Both the position numbers and the translations under genes were made by a program. From Mallotus nudiflorus (lineage: Eukaryota > Streptophyta > Magnoliopsida > Malpighiales > Euphorbiaceae), in contig CANTUR010000534.1 in assembly GCA_947683625.1 (NCBI GenBank), positions 558,001 through 622,000 of the forward strand: a DNA stretch of 64,000 bases, written 5' to 3'. The notes under the pieces are model-generated. The model worked only from the letters and a program-made list of their open reading frames with translations. It had not been told where the DNA came from and ran no database searches. Positions within the stretch are counted from its first letter, which is position 1; each line of letters starts with the position of its first letter. Shown here in pieces: positions 34,545-45,405 of the stretch.

Positions 34545-37384
34545 GTGACTTTCATAATCTTCTGAGCCACCATTTTCTTCTTTAGAACAATCTCCTGTGT
34601 TATCCAGAGGTTCCCCTGGATGTAAATTCTCTAAACCACCCCCTCCCTTGGCATGCTCATACTGACAATGAAGGTATATGTTGGACTCTTGGGTCGTTTG
34701 CAAAGAAGGGGAATTAGGGTGCAAGGATACTACCACATGTCTTTTTGGATCCAATTCAGTATTAGGAGCTCCATGGATCATAGGTCCATTCGATGTATCA
34801 CTGGTGGATTGCATTTTATTTTTTGTAACATTTTTCCGTGCTCTCTCTACTCCAATGTTGGGCTGGGCTGGAAGCCTTGGATGACTAGTCTCATTTTGAG
34901 TCTGCTTTAGTCTATCTTTCCTTTTGAAGTATGAATTGTTCACCGTCACTCCATCATTATGATTGGCATTAACGTCCCCACATCTCATATCTTCATGATC
35001 TTCCTCGTTTAGAGATGTGAAACGAGATCCTTGGCCCAAAAAAGGCATTTTTCCATTATTTCTATGATCTGATTTCTCTCCTTCCTTATGTCCCCAGTTC
35101 CTTTGTTTTCTAGACACCATCATAGGAGGGCCATACTTTGGATAAGCAGTATCATCATTATTCTTATGTCCCCAATTTCTTACTTTTCTAGACACCATCA
35201 TCCAAGGGCCATACCTAGGGTTGGCATCGTCATCAACATCAACCGCGGGCATCTTGTCCAAAATTCCTCCGTCGCCTCTAGCTTCAGCATTAGTTGGAGG
35301 GGCACAAGAGCCACTATTATGACCAAACATCCTGCAGTGAAAGCATATCCTAGGCAGGTACTCGTTCTCCACCCTCTCAGTCTTATCGTCCAAACAAAAC
35401 TGGGATTTAGAGGTTTGGTTAAGTCAATTTCAATTGCTATTCTCGCAAATCTTCCACGTTCCACAGCCTCAGCGCACTAGCCAATCCGAACAACCCTGCC
35501 AATTAATGTACCAATGAGCCTTAGTACCCTTTTATGCTAGTAGTGCAAAGATATTCCCGATAGACGAATCTGTGCTACTACCGATTAGATTTTTGGATCA
35601 GAACTATCAAACTTAGGGCTCCATGATTGCACGACCAAGTAGTGTCCAAGTATGATCCATGGTCCATCCACTAAGGCATGTTGGGCATCGGCTTGATTGT
35701 TAAACTTGACCAGGAAGTAGTTGGTTTCTAAATCAATGACAGCAAATCCTTTTGTATTATCCCACGGTAGCTCCAGTTTAGAACAAAGATTCTGATATCC
35801 TATATTACGGCCAAGGAGTTTAACAATGACAGTGAATTTCCAAGGTTGTGTGAGAGCCTGCAGGATTCACTACAACAAATTCACTCATTAGTGATAATAT
35901 TTTTATGTTCACAAAAAAAATCAATAAGTGACAATAATTTTTTGATGTCATAATATTTAATTTATTAATTCATCACTGAATAATATATGACAATATATTA
36001 AATTATCACAAATATATTAAAATCTTGTGACAATTTATCATGATAATGTCACTAATTATTATTATAAAATTAAAAGTAGAACTTTTTTGTGTCAATATTT
36101 CTAAATGTAATAAAAAAAATTTTGTCACAAGTTTAATTTGTTGCGTAAAAGACATATTATTTAATATTGTCACTAAAATTTTTAGTTTATAAGTGATGAA
36201 TCTTAGTTGTCACCAAAATATATGTAATAGATGTTTTTGTTACAATTCAATAATTGTAACGAATAAAGTTTACTATTTATGGCAATTTAATATTATATCG
36301 TTACAAAATATATATTGAGTCACTTTTTTTATTATTGATTAATAGTTTGTTAATATTTTCATGTTACGAATTAAATTTTTTAAGTTTAAGTAAAATTTTA
36401 TTTTATTTTATTTTAGGTGACAATAATTAACTATCACTAACATATATTCAAAACACTTTTTTGTTACAATAAAATTTTTTTTATCACTAATTAAATTTAT
36501 ACTTTTATACTAATTTAAATCCCACATTGTTAGTAAGTGAAAAAAAATTGTACTTTTCCCTATAAATTGGTCCAACTAAACAATTATCAAGTTATATATA
36601 TATATTTTTAATAGTAGTTATGATAATTATCAAAATAAAAAAGTTGAAAGTTTTTGAAATATTTAAATTTAAAATTTTAGATAAATATTATATTAAAATT
36701 CAAAGTAATTAAAATTTAAAGATTGGTAATAATAAAAATAAATATTTTTGTGACAAAAAAAATTGTCACTAATATAATATTGAAAAATTAGTATAATTAA
36801 AGTGGCAGTAAATAATGTCACTATTTTTATTTTTTATAACAATAAATATATTATCATGAAAAATAGTATTGTATTTGTGATAATATAATATTTGTGACAA
36901 TTATAATTTTAATTGTTACAATATCTATTGTCACATTAAATATTTTTATTGTCATAAAATTAGTAACAATTTTTTATTGACACATTTTATAATAGACTAT
37001 TTGTAACAGTGTATTACGTGATAATTTTATGATAAGTTTTTATTGTCATAATTAATATATTGTGACAATTTTATAAGATATGTGACTATTTTAATTGTAA
37101 CAAATAAGTCATTTTGTTGCAGCGATTCTTCGGAGAGAAAACAATGGATGGCATTGGGTCGTCAGTGTTTATCGTAAAGTCATCATCCTGTATGTCAATG
37201 TCTTGCCAGCAACATTGTCCTCCCTTTCCATTGATGATTGCCTCAGCTTGTCTCTAAATGACGTAAAACCCGGCAGTTGATTATCCTCCATCTGATCCCT
37301 GAAACTGGCTTTTTTCGTCGATCTGTTATCTTCCACCGGAGGCGGTGGTTCCTTCTCAAGTACGTGCTCTCCAAGGGAATGCAT
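34545..37384 (-). pseudogene. LINE (non-LTR retrotransposon) ORF1 with DUF4283 and zinc knuckle, split by a CACTA element
   Basis: Minus strand. ATG at 37384 opens a frame with KKASFRDQ and FTSFRDKLRQ, usual near the start of plant LINE ORF1. After the insertion at 35868-37124 the DUF4283 domain follows: WKFTVIVKLLGRNIGYQ, FLVKFNNQADAQHALVDGPW, LGHYLVVQSWSP, and ERGRFARIAIEIDLTKPL (about 35465-35410). A frame change near 35390 leads to the zinc knuckle CFHCRMFGHNSGSC (C-x2-C-x4-H-x4-C) and a long polar tail to 34500. The last residues of that frame are encoded by the LTR stub at 34498-34544. Stops lie near 35585 and 35480. ORF2 (endonuclease and RT) is absent. Confidence 0.85.
35868..37124. 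mobile_element. non-autonomous CACTA DNA transposon with 3-bp TSD ATT
   Basis: Left end CACTACAACAAATT; right end TTTTGTTGCAGCG, whose reverse complement is a slightly mutated CACTACAACAAAA. ATT flanks both sides (35865-35867 and 37125-37127), the 3-bp duplication typical of CACTA. The interior (1257 bp) is AT-rich with many copies of GTGACAAT/ATTGTCAC, as in CACTA subterminal repeats, and has no transposase. Removing it and one ATT joins the LINE ORF1 coding sequence. Confidence 0.85.
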
Positions 37385-37641
37385 TTTTTTTTTTATCTAA
37401 GATTTTATAAGCATTTACCATTAATAATAAAAAAAAAAACCATTTCCACCTTCAACTATCATTGTTGTTCCGGATGACTGTGCTGTTGATGGGGTGTCTT
37501 AAACTATTATATTCATGTTGCCATTGATGTTTCCAAGAAGATTATTTTACTTTGAGTTGATAACTATCAAGCCTGTTCCTGTTGCAAGCGTGGTGATCAA
37601 GCTTGTGTCATGCTGAAATAAAATATTTGGCAGTCAATTCT

Positions 37642-37647
37642 TTGACC
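37642..37647 (+). promoter_or_regulatory. W-box-like WRKY site
   Basis: TTGACC, 34 bases before the TATA box. A reverse GTCAAA lies in the likely 5' leader near 37804. Such cores occur often by chance. Confidence 0.3.
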
Positions 37648-37680
37648 ATCTTAAACTTGGGCAGCAACCCTGTAATCTGC

Positions 37681-37688
37681 TATAAATA
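37681..37688 (+). promoter_or_regulatory. TATA box of the UGT gene
   Basis: TATAAATA, 236 bases before the ATG. It would place the transcription start near 37715 and give a leader of about 200 nt. Confidence 0.55.
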
Positions 37689-37916
37689 TAGCCAGGCAAG
37701 AGCATGGCAATTCAAGGGAAGACAACTAAACTTAGTTTGGTAGTGTTTGATCAAAGGGCTAGACAGCCATTTGAGTAGTCTTCTATATCTGTTCTTTTCT
37801 TAGTCAAAGTCATCTTTACATTTGTCTTAAACCATGTTCCCTGTCTGTGATCAAGCCTAAGTTATTCAATTTCTACTTACTAAATCCAGTTTAGTACCTT
37901 CCCAACTTGAGAAATC

Positions 37917-39395
37917 ATGAGTGCTAAAGACCAACAACCGAATATTTTCTTTTTTCCCTTCTTGGCTCATGGTCACTTGATACCAACTATAGACATGGCC
38001 AAACTCTTTGCCTCACGAGGGGCAAGGACTACCATAGTTACAACTCCTTTTAATGCAAGTCTGTATTCGAGAAGAATCCAAAGAACCAAAAAAATGGGTT
38101 TCGAAATCGATATCCAAACCATCAAGTTCCCCACCTTGGAGGTAGGCTTACCAGAAGGATGTGAAAACTTGAATTTAATCAACGGTCACGACATGGGTGA
38201 AGAAATAAGGAACACATTTTTCAAGGCTACATTCATGCTTCAAAAACCTCTAGAGCAGCTCCTAAAAGAACTCCACCCTACTTGCCTTGTTGCTGATTTT
38301 TTATTTCCTTGGGCTACAGACGTTGCTGCCAAGTGTGGAATTCCAAGATTGGTTTTTCATGGCACTGGTTTCTTTTCTTTGTGTACTTCAGACTGTTTCA
38401 GCATGTACAAACCACACAAGAACGTTTCTTCTGATTCTGAACCCTTCTTGGTTCCTAATCTCCCCGGTGATATCCAGTTCATAAAAAAGCAACTACAAGA
38501 TCACATGAAGCAAGATGATGAGAAAATAATTACTGAGTTCTTGAAACTGGTTAGAGAATCAGAGTTGAAGAGCTTTGGGGTGATCATCAATAGTTTCTAC
38601 GAGCTCGAGCCAGCTTATGCTAATTTTTACAACAAGGATTTGGGAAGAAGGTCATGGTGTATTGGGCCTGTTTCACTATGCAACATGAACACTGAAGATA
38701 AAGTGGACCGAGGAATAGAAGCCTCTATTGATGAACATGAGTTTCTGAAATGGCTCGACTCGAAGAAACCCAATTCAGTTCTTTATATATGTTTTGGTAG
38801 TACAACCAACTTCACTGCCTCACAGCTTAAGGAGATTGCAATAGGCCTTGAAGCTTCAGGGCATGAGTTCGTTTGGGTGGTGAGGAAGGAGAAGCAACTG
38901 GAAGAAAAAGAAGAATGGCTGCCTGAAGGATTTGAGAAAAGAATGGAAGGAAAGGGACTGATTATCAGAGGATGGGCACCGCAACTGTTGATTCTTGATC
39001 ATGAAGCAGTTGGTGGTTTTATGACACATTGTGGATGGAATTCAATACTTGAAGGAGTTACAGCAGCGAAACCACTGGTTACATGGCCAGTTTTTGCAGA
39101 ACAATTCCACAACGAAAAGTTGGTGACTCAAGTGCTGAAAATTGGGATAGGTGTTGGTGCCCAGAACTGGACTTGGTTTCATGGCGATGATAGCATTAAG
39201 AGTGAAGCTATAAAACAGTCGGTAACTCGAATCATGGCGGGAAAAGAAGCAGAGGAGATGAGAAGCAGAGTTAAAGCTATTGCAGATATGGCAAGAAGTG
39301 CTGTTGAAGAAGGTGGATCATCTTATTCTGATTTGAATGTTCTGCTTGAGGAATTGAGGATTGAAGCCATAAACATGAAGCAAGAAGATAGTTAA
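37917..39395 (+). CDS. UDP-glycosyltransferase, UGT73-like
   Basis: A complete, intronless 492-residue GT1 enzyme, the usual family length. Such enzymes move glucose (or another sugar) from UDP-sugar to small molecules in the cytosol. Residues 10-24 (IFFFPFLAHGHLIPT) hold the putative catalytic His20; Asp127 in CLVADFLFPW is its likely partner. The PSPG box is W353 to Q396 (44 residues): WAPQLLILDHEAVGGFMTHC, then GWNSILEGV, ending PVFAEQ; the terminal Gln is usual for UDP-glucose use. PFLAHGHLIPTIDMAKLFA, RGARTTIVTTPFNA and the ending VEEGGSSYSDLN are typical of UGT73, whose members act on phenolics such as scopoletin, flavonoids or triterpenoids. Acceptor cannot be told. The ATG (AATCATGAG) aligns with the family start. 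It is the only undamaged gene in the window. Confidence 0.95.
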   Translation: MSAKDQQPNIFFFPFLAHGHLIPTIDMAKLFASRGARTTIVTTPFNASLYSRRIQRTKKMGFEIDIQTIKFPTLEVGLPEGCENLNLINGHDMGEEIRNTFFKATFMLQKPLEQLLKELHPTCLVADFLFPWATDVAAKCGIPRLVFHGTGFFSLCTSDCFSMYKPHKNVSSDSEPFLVPNLPGDIQFIKKQLQDHMKQDDEKIITEFLKLVRESELKSFGVIINSFYELEPAYANFYNKDLGRRSWCIGPVSLCNMNTEDKVDRGIEASIDEHEFLKWLDSKKPNSVLYICFGSTTNFTASQLKEIAIGLEASGHEFVWVVRKEKQLEEKEEWLPEGFEKRMEGKGLIIRGWAPQLLILDHEAVGGFMTHCGWNSILEGVTAAKPLVTWPVFAEQFHNEKLVTQVLKIGIGVGAQNWTWFHGDDSIKSEAIKQSVTRIMAGKEAEEMRSRVKAIADMARSAVEEGGSSYSDLNVLLEELRIEAINMKQEDS

Positions 39396-40806
39396 TTTGA
39401 GTATAGTATGCAGCAAATGTTACTGGTTTTTTAATCTTAAAGAGTATAAGCAACACAAAGCTATTATATCTAGCTGGCCTGTTTAGCTACCACCTGTGCT
39501 CTATAATGTTCAACAGTGTGGTGCTTCAATGGTATGACATAAGTGCTTATGCTAACATGAAGAGGCCATTTTTGGTTTCATCCTCGGTAGTTTTTCTGTT
39601 GGGTTTTACACCTACCTCTCTCTAAAATCTCCGTCTAAATACAAAATAATTTAAAAAAAAAAAATTATTTCCGTACTTTTAAAAAAATTATTTACTTTTG
39701 TATCTCTTTTTATTTATTTATTTATTTATAACAATTAGAGATTTCATTAAAAAAAAAAAAAGAAATACACAAGAGATTATAAAAATATAGCTGTAAATCT
39801 AACTAAATATATTAACTAAAAATAGTTTTTAAGAAAAAAAAAAAAAAAGATAGTCTATGAAAATTATAAAAAATTATCCATAAACCTGATGTATGCTCAA
39901 CTTCAAGAGATTGAGGTATACACGCAATTCTATTCCTAATTTTACGGAGGGATAGACACATAAATCTGAAATTAAATGACACATCAAGTTTGAAAAATTG
40001 AATAGATTTAGATATTTGATTCCTCTTTACATTGTATATGAAGTCATAACACATCAAAACAACAATAATGAGAGCAAACTCACATAAATACACAAAAAAA
40101 AACTATAAAAAACCAAAAAATTATTTATAAAATAAATTAAAAACCTATATTGATTTGAAATCTGATCTCAAATTAAAAAAGCACTTACTATTAATATTAT
40201 ATAATATTAAATTTTTTTGGGTACTTTTTGGCCAAACCACCCATAAAACAGTGGATAACAAAACGCAGAAGGATAGAAAAAAGAAACAGAACACGTAAGA
40301 CAGAGAGGAACCAGGTCATATTAATATTCTACAATGACAATTTCATTTATTCTCTCCATAAAAAGTAATAAATTAAAAGAAAATGAACTAGGTAAATACA
40401 AATAATCTTTTTTTTTTACCTAGTTATCTCCAAAAGTCTCCATAACTTCTTTTTTTTTTTTAATAAAATTACTTTCTTACTTCTTTTTTAACAAATTATT
40501 TACTTATATATCTCATCCTTCATCAGCATATAATACTTCCACTAAATTTCTACCGAACCAGGTTACGTTAACATTTCCCATTGAAATTTCCTTTGTTCTC
40601 TCCATAAAAAGCAACAAAATGAAAGAAAATGAAAATTGACATATGTTTTTTTGTCAATATTTGCTAAGCTTTTAACCTTTACATACATAGTAGAGTGAAG
40701 TAATGTTTTACAAATATTTCATTCATGTTCCCTTAAATGTGATAGGTCATGTTAATGTAATCTACAACAATCTTTATGAATAGATGGTTAAATATTATAT
40801 TCAATA
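39396..40806. other. 3' flank of the UGT gene, AT-rich
   Basis: No gene recognised. Poly-A and poly-T runs occur at 39646-39665, 39751-39762 and 39834-39849. A direct repeat of about 85 bp is at 40309-40391 and 40557-40635 (both with TTCTCTCCATAAAAAG). Confidence 0.5.
40309..40635. repeat. pair of direct repeats, about 85 bp each
   Basis: Copies 40309-40391 and 40557-40635 share ACCAGGT.A, TTCTCTCCATAAAAAG and AAAGAAAATGAA, separated by about 165 bp. Confidence 0.7.
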
Positions 40807-41321
40807 TGTTAGAAAATATATTAATTTTAATAAATTAATATTATTTTATTTAGGTTGAATGAGAGTTTGAATTAAGACATGTCTTTTGGCTTATGTCTTT
40901 AAGTGTGGTTATGACTTTTGGATAATGACTTTTAGGAGAGTCACATCTATTCATAAGGACATGTCTTTTGGCTTATGTCTTTAAGTAGGATCATGACTTT
41001 TTGATAATGTCTTCATGAGAGTCATGTATATTCATAAGTCTTTATTATAAATAAAGACTTCTGGCAACATATAGATTAGAGATTAATTTTTTTTATGTAT
41101 TTTCTTTCTCTTTTATCAAAATCTTCATACTATATTTGACGAAGTTAATATTGTTTTTAGTTTGATTTTCTTGTAAATTGGAGTGCTACTTTTGTAAGAA
41201 GAAATCATTGTATCTTGGGAGACAATTGTTGTAAAACCCTTAGCACCAATGGGAACAAATTTGTCTTAAGGAAATAAAGTAAAACTCTAACCTTGATTTG
41301 ATTATAGGTTTTTCTATACAC
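40807..41321 (+). mobile_element. possible copia-type solo LTR
   Basis: TGTTAGAAAATATATTAA is a common copia LTR start. A TATA-like stretch (ATTATAAATAAAG, near 41043) and a possible ..TATACA end at 41321 fit about 515 bp. No matching target duplication was found, so the boundaries are uncertain. Confidence 0.4.
40876..41038. repeat. two tandem copies of an about 81-bp unit
   Basis: Both begin GACATGTCTTTTGGCTTATG and end ATTCATAAG: 40876-40957 and 40958-41038, with scattered differences. Confidence 0.85.
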
Positions 41322-41559
41322 TTTAGCCTCGATTTCTTTCATACTTCTCTAGATTATGATGGTAGTGAATTAATGTAATAAAGAGAATGATGATAGTGAA
41401 TCAATACTTCTCTAGCATCTCTTTCCATGCTTCTTTATATATATTTGTTTGTTATAAAGATATTGATTTTATTTTGATGGTCACTGAAAAATAAAATTCA
41501 AAAGAAAAGAAGAGAAAAAATTCAAGGAAATTATACTTTTTATATATTCATAAGAGATG

Positions 41560-41595
<36 letters not shown>

Positions 41596-41678
41596 AACCT
41601 AATTACATACTAATTAGTAATAGAATAGCATCCTAAATAAATCAAAGATTTAATTCCTAATTGTATACAAAGATTTTA
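41322..41678. other. intergenic, with (TA)n run near 41560-41592
   Basis: No gene. Short AT-rich stretch between two LTR-like sequences. Confidence 0.5.
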
Positions 41679-42128
41679 TTGAAATATGATAAAAAAAAAT
41701 TAAAGGATAGATGTGGGAATCTCACATTGGAAATAAGTGAAGGAAGGAGGGAGATATTTTGTTGTAAATTGAACTATTTGCTTCCTTTGTTAAGTATGTC
41801 AATCACCATTTGTGTTTAGTGTACCATTAAAAGCTATTAGTTATACTATTAGAGAATTTAAAAGGAAATTCTTTAGGGCTGTACTTAAGCTTTTGGGTAT
41901 ATAAAAGAGTTAAATAATTTGTAGTGTGGTTGTAATAATTTTTCACATAGTAAATAATTTTTCTCTTGGTTGTCTTTTGACAACACCTGTGGTTTTCTCC
42001 ATTTGGGAGTTTTTCACGTTAAATTATTGTGTGTTTCTGTCTTTAATTTTTCAAGTATTTTTGTTCATGTTGTGATCTAAAGGGGTAAAGGTACTTATTA
42101 GATTGTAAAGGGCCTACTTTTCCTAATA
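41679..42128 (+). mobile_element. 5' LTR of a copia element (Tork-like)
   Basis: The start phrase ATTGAAATATGATAAAA.. through TGTGGGAATCTCACATTGG recurs at 43736-43790 beyond the gag remnant. A TATA box (GTATATAAAAG, near 41897) and the leader TGTGGTTTTCTCCATTTGGG fit Tork-type LTRs. The exact first base (TTGAAAT or TGTGGG, 41710) is uncertain and the end lacks a clean CA. Confidence 0.6.
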
Positions 42129-42130
42129 AT

Positions 42131-42142
42131 TGGTATCAGAGC
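42131..42142 (+). other. primer-binding site, initiator Met tRNA
   Basis: TGGTATCAGAGC, a perfect match to the common plant copia PBS, directly after the LTR. Confidence 0.9.
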
Positions 42143-42529
42143 TCTTGGTTTATTTTAGCATGCTCTGTGGTTGTAGTTTAGGCTAATCTTCCACATCAGA
42201 AAAAATTTTCTAGGGCTAATTGGCATTCCGCATCAACATATTTTTTGGAAATTGTTATGATCCAACTGAAGGATCTTTAAATACGGTATTGTGTTTATTG
42301 AGTGTGGTATAATGTAAGTAAGTATAGCTAAAAAAGTTTTGTCATAAAGGCTATAATTGCCTAGGAAAGTTGAGACTTAAATGGTACCATTTGTGTCTCC
42401 TTAATTCTCCTGAAACTTTCTTAATGTATTTTGAAGACATAATTATTCACTTATTAATCATGTATGAGGTCACTGTAGCATGAAGTACTTGTTCAGGTAT
42501 ATGGAGGTACTATGCATTGTTGAGCAAAA

Positions 42530-43365
42530 ATGAGCTTCAGATTTAATATTGAGAAATTTGATGGGAGAATGAATTTTGGGTTATGGCAATTACAAGTCAA
42601 GGATACATTAATCCAGTCTAGATTGTATAAGGCCTTAAAAGGAAAGCTAGCTTCTTTGTCCAATGGAAAGGAGCTAGATAAATTTGTTGACAACAGTGAA
42701 GACACAGAAAAATCCAAGATGAGTGAAGAAGAATGGGAGGAGCCAGACATGAGAGCAGCAAGTTAGATTCGTCTCTATCTAACAAAAAATGTTTTTGCTA
42801 ATGTTGCTAGATGGTCGTCTATAAAGAAGTTTTAGGAAAAGCTTGAGGAAATGTACTAGGCTAAAAGTCTTTTAAATAGGTTATATTTGAATTAGCAATT
42901 TAACAAATTTCAAATGGAAGAAGGTACAAAAATTGTTGACCACTTTAGTGTCTTCAATAGGATTATCTATGAGCTAGAATATATTGGAGTGAAAATTGAT
43001 GATGAAGATAAAACATTAATACTGATATGATCTCTTCTACCTTCATATGAACACATACAAACCGTGTTAATTTATGGGAAAGAGAATTTGAATTTTTGAA
43101 AAGTGACAAGTAAGCTAATTTTTAAAGAAAGAGGGCAGAAAAATGGAGAGAACAAGTCTTCTAAAAGTACATCATTGTCGATTTGTGAAAATGGAAAGAA
43201 GAAAAAAGGCACTAAATAGAAAATTATTTGTTGGGGATGTGGGCAAACTGGACATGTGAGGAAGGATTGCAAAAATGGTGGAGGTAATTCGGTTAATGGC
43301 TCTAAAAGTAATGTAACTAATGCGGTCGTCTTTGAAGAAGGAGATGATGAACTTTCTATATAAGG
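42530..43365 (+). pseudogene. copia gag with CCHC zinc knuckle
   Basis: From ATG 42530: FNIEKFDGRMNFGLWQLQVK, the start of copia gag (UBN2 family). TAG at 42764-42766 and at least five later stops interrupt it. The same reading goes on with EEGTKIVDHFSVFNRII, the linker, and the knuckle CWGCGQTGHVRKDC (near 43228-43269; C-x2-C-x4-H-x4-C). Protease, integrase and RT are missing: only about 370 bases lie between gag and the second LTR piece, so the element is internally deleted. Confidence 0.85.
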
Positions 43366-43735
43366 AAAGATATATATCTTAATAGCATGATAGCTACCAA
43401 CTGAGTTGCCATGGAAAAAGATGTAAGAAAAGTAGCATGTTCACAGTTTGCACATGAGCATTGGTTGACAGTTGATGTAAGGTGTGTGGTGAAATTGATT
43501 GGCTAATGAACTTCCTAGAAAGTCAACACTGGAAGTTGTACCATAACTTATTAACCATTTTTTTGACATGAACTAGCCTAGGTGAAAGTTCTTAGAGTTG
43601 GTGAATTCCAAGTGTGTATACTCTTATGGTAGAATATGACAATTTTTATTTTTTTTAGAATTGTGACTACCATAGCTGATGGTGTTATTGAGGTAACTAT
43701 TGTTCTTTTAATTTTTTAATTATGGTGGAGATTAT

Positions 43736-43792
43736 TGAAATATAATAAAAAAACTAAAGGATAGATGTGGTAATCTCACATTGGAAAGAACC
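43736..43792 (+). mobile_element. 3' LTR stub of the copia element
   Basis: ATTGAAATATAATAAAA and TGTGGTAATCTCACATTGG repeat 41679-41735. GGTGGAGATTATTG just before it resembles a polypurine tract. The LTR breaks off after about 57 bases, at the resistance pseudogene. Confidence 0.65.
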
Positions 43793-43799
43793 CTTATTA

Positions 43800-45405
43800 G
43801 AATACGATATTGATATGGGATATTAGGTAACATCCCAAATCTTGAAATTCTTGATGTTTTAAAAATAAGCTATAATGGACTAGGTTCTGATGAAGTGAAA
43901 AGAATATTTCTTGCAATTGCATGTCTTTTTAGAGGAGAAAGTCGTGAATATGTGGTCAGAATTCTGAATGCCACCTATGGTATTAATGTGCATTTTTTAT
44001 CACTACCCTTATTCGTAAATATCTCATTACGGTTAACTATGGCTATGTGTTGGAGATGCACGAACTATTGTGAGAAATGGGTAAAAATATTGCAGCTGAT
44101 GAATGTACAGAACCTAAAAATACCAACTGGTTGACCAATCCTAAGCATCCTAACTTTAAAAATGCATTGATGGAAAAACAAGGTGAGCTTTTCTTAATTC
44201 ATTATGTTTAAATTGATAAAATAATATTGAATATATAATATTGCACTATCAATTGTTAGGCAAATGGAATAATCGAAGGAATATCACTAAACATGTCTAT
44301 GGTTTCAAGTGAGATTCACTTAGAACCTGACGTGTTTACAAAGATTTATAATCTTAAATTTCTTAAGTTCTATTGGCTTGACAAGGACTTCCCTACATAT
44401 GGAGAAAAAAATTGCACCTTTCATGTCAAAGGCTTTGATCTCTTCCCAAGACATTGAGTTATCTCCATTCGACTAAATTTCCTTTGAAGTTAATACCATT
44501 AAAGTTCTTTCTAGAACATTTAGTTATGGTTCGACTGAGGGACAACAAGGTTGAAAACCTTTGGAATGGAAAACCGGAATTTAATTATTTATGCTAATAG
44601 GTCTAATAGTAGTTGCTTCCATATTTAAACTTTGTACTAATCTTTACCTAAAACATGCATGAATTTGATGCTACTTTTTTTTTGGTTTTCATGACAGAAT
44701 CTTATCAATTTAATAGAGATTGATCTCTTAAATTCTAAACATTTGACTCTGATTCTTTATTTGTCAAAGGCTATAAATATTGAGACTATCAATCTAAGTG
44801 GCTGTGAAAAACTAAAGAATCTTCCAAGAGAAATCGAATCAAAAGCTTTAAAATTTCTTTCTATGTGTGATTGCCTAATGATGAAAAGTTTTCTAGAGAT
44901 TGCATAAGTAAATATGAATCTATTTGAGTTGCATTTGTGGCACTGCATAAAACTTATGAGGCTTCCAAATAGCATCTGCAATCTAAAATCCTTCCAAACC
45001 CTTTTTTAAATGGATTAGGAATTGAAGAGTTACCTTTATCCATTGAACATTGGAGTTGCCTTGACTGTTTTATTCCTTAGTGATTGCAGAAATCTCAAAA
45101 GCCTTCCGAGCTGTATCTGCAGGATTCTAAAACTCTAGAGTTTGCTCTTGAGAAGATGCGGGAGTCTTAGATCCTTGTCGAAGCTTCCACCATCTTTACA
45201 TCACCTAAATGCAGATAATTCCAAATCACTGTAAACCATATTAAGAAACTTAACAAAATGTTACAATTTATTAGCAAAGTTTGCAAATTGCTGGAGATTG
45301 GATTAGAAGCCACTTGAGGTAGAGGCTCAATTCATAATTGAGAATTTAAGGCCATTAAGCTAACCAAAATTTTCTTATATATTTCATTTCTAGCTAAATG
45401 TTTAA
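43800..45405 (+). pseudogene. TIR-NB-LRR resistance gene, 3' part, decayed
   Basis: Starts inside the NB-ARC domain: ILDVLKISYNGLGSDEVKRI and FLAIACLFRGE (family LkiSYDGL..EK.iFLDIACFF), then MHELL and EMGKNI, the TNL MHD region, after a frame change near 44010. A GTGAGC donor near 44184 ends this exon. The next exon has EGISLNMS, FTKIYNLKFLKFYW (near 44280-44380), and the LRR exon at about 44700-45230 has INLSGCEKLKNLP, LPNSICNLKS, FLSDCRNLKSLPSCI and LPPSLHHLNADN. FANCWRLD near 45285 matches the post-LRR region of TNLs. Stops and frameshifts are many. The 5' half (TIR and P-loop) is absent, replaced by the copia remnant. Confidence 0.85.

Larger units (their letters stand above)
37385..37916 (+). 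promoter_or_regulatory. upstream region of the glycosyltransferase gene
   Basis: Contains the predicted TATA box and a W-box-like site. No coding frame. The left 200 bases may still be LINE 5' sequence. Confidence 0.5.

Noticed and set aside
34678..35480. Plus-strand ORFs opposite the LINE ORF1
   Set aside because: Shadows of the minus-strand ORF1, which has the zinc knuckle and DUF4283 motifs.
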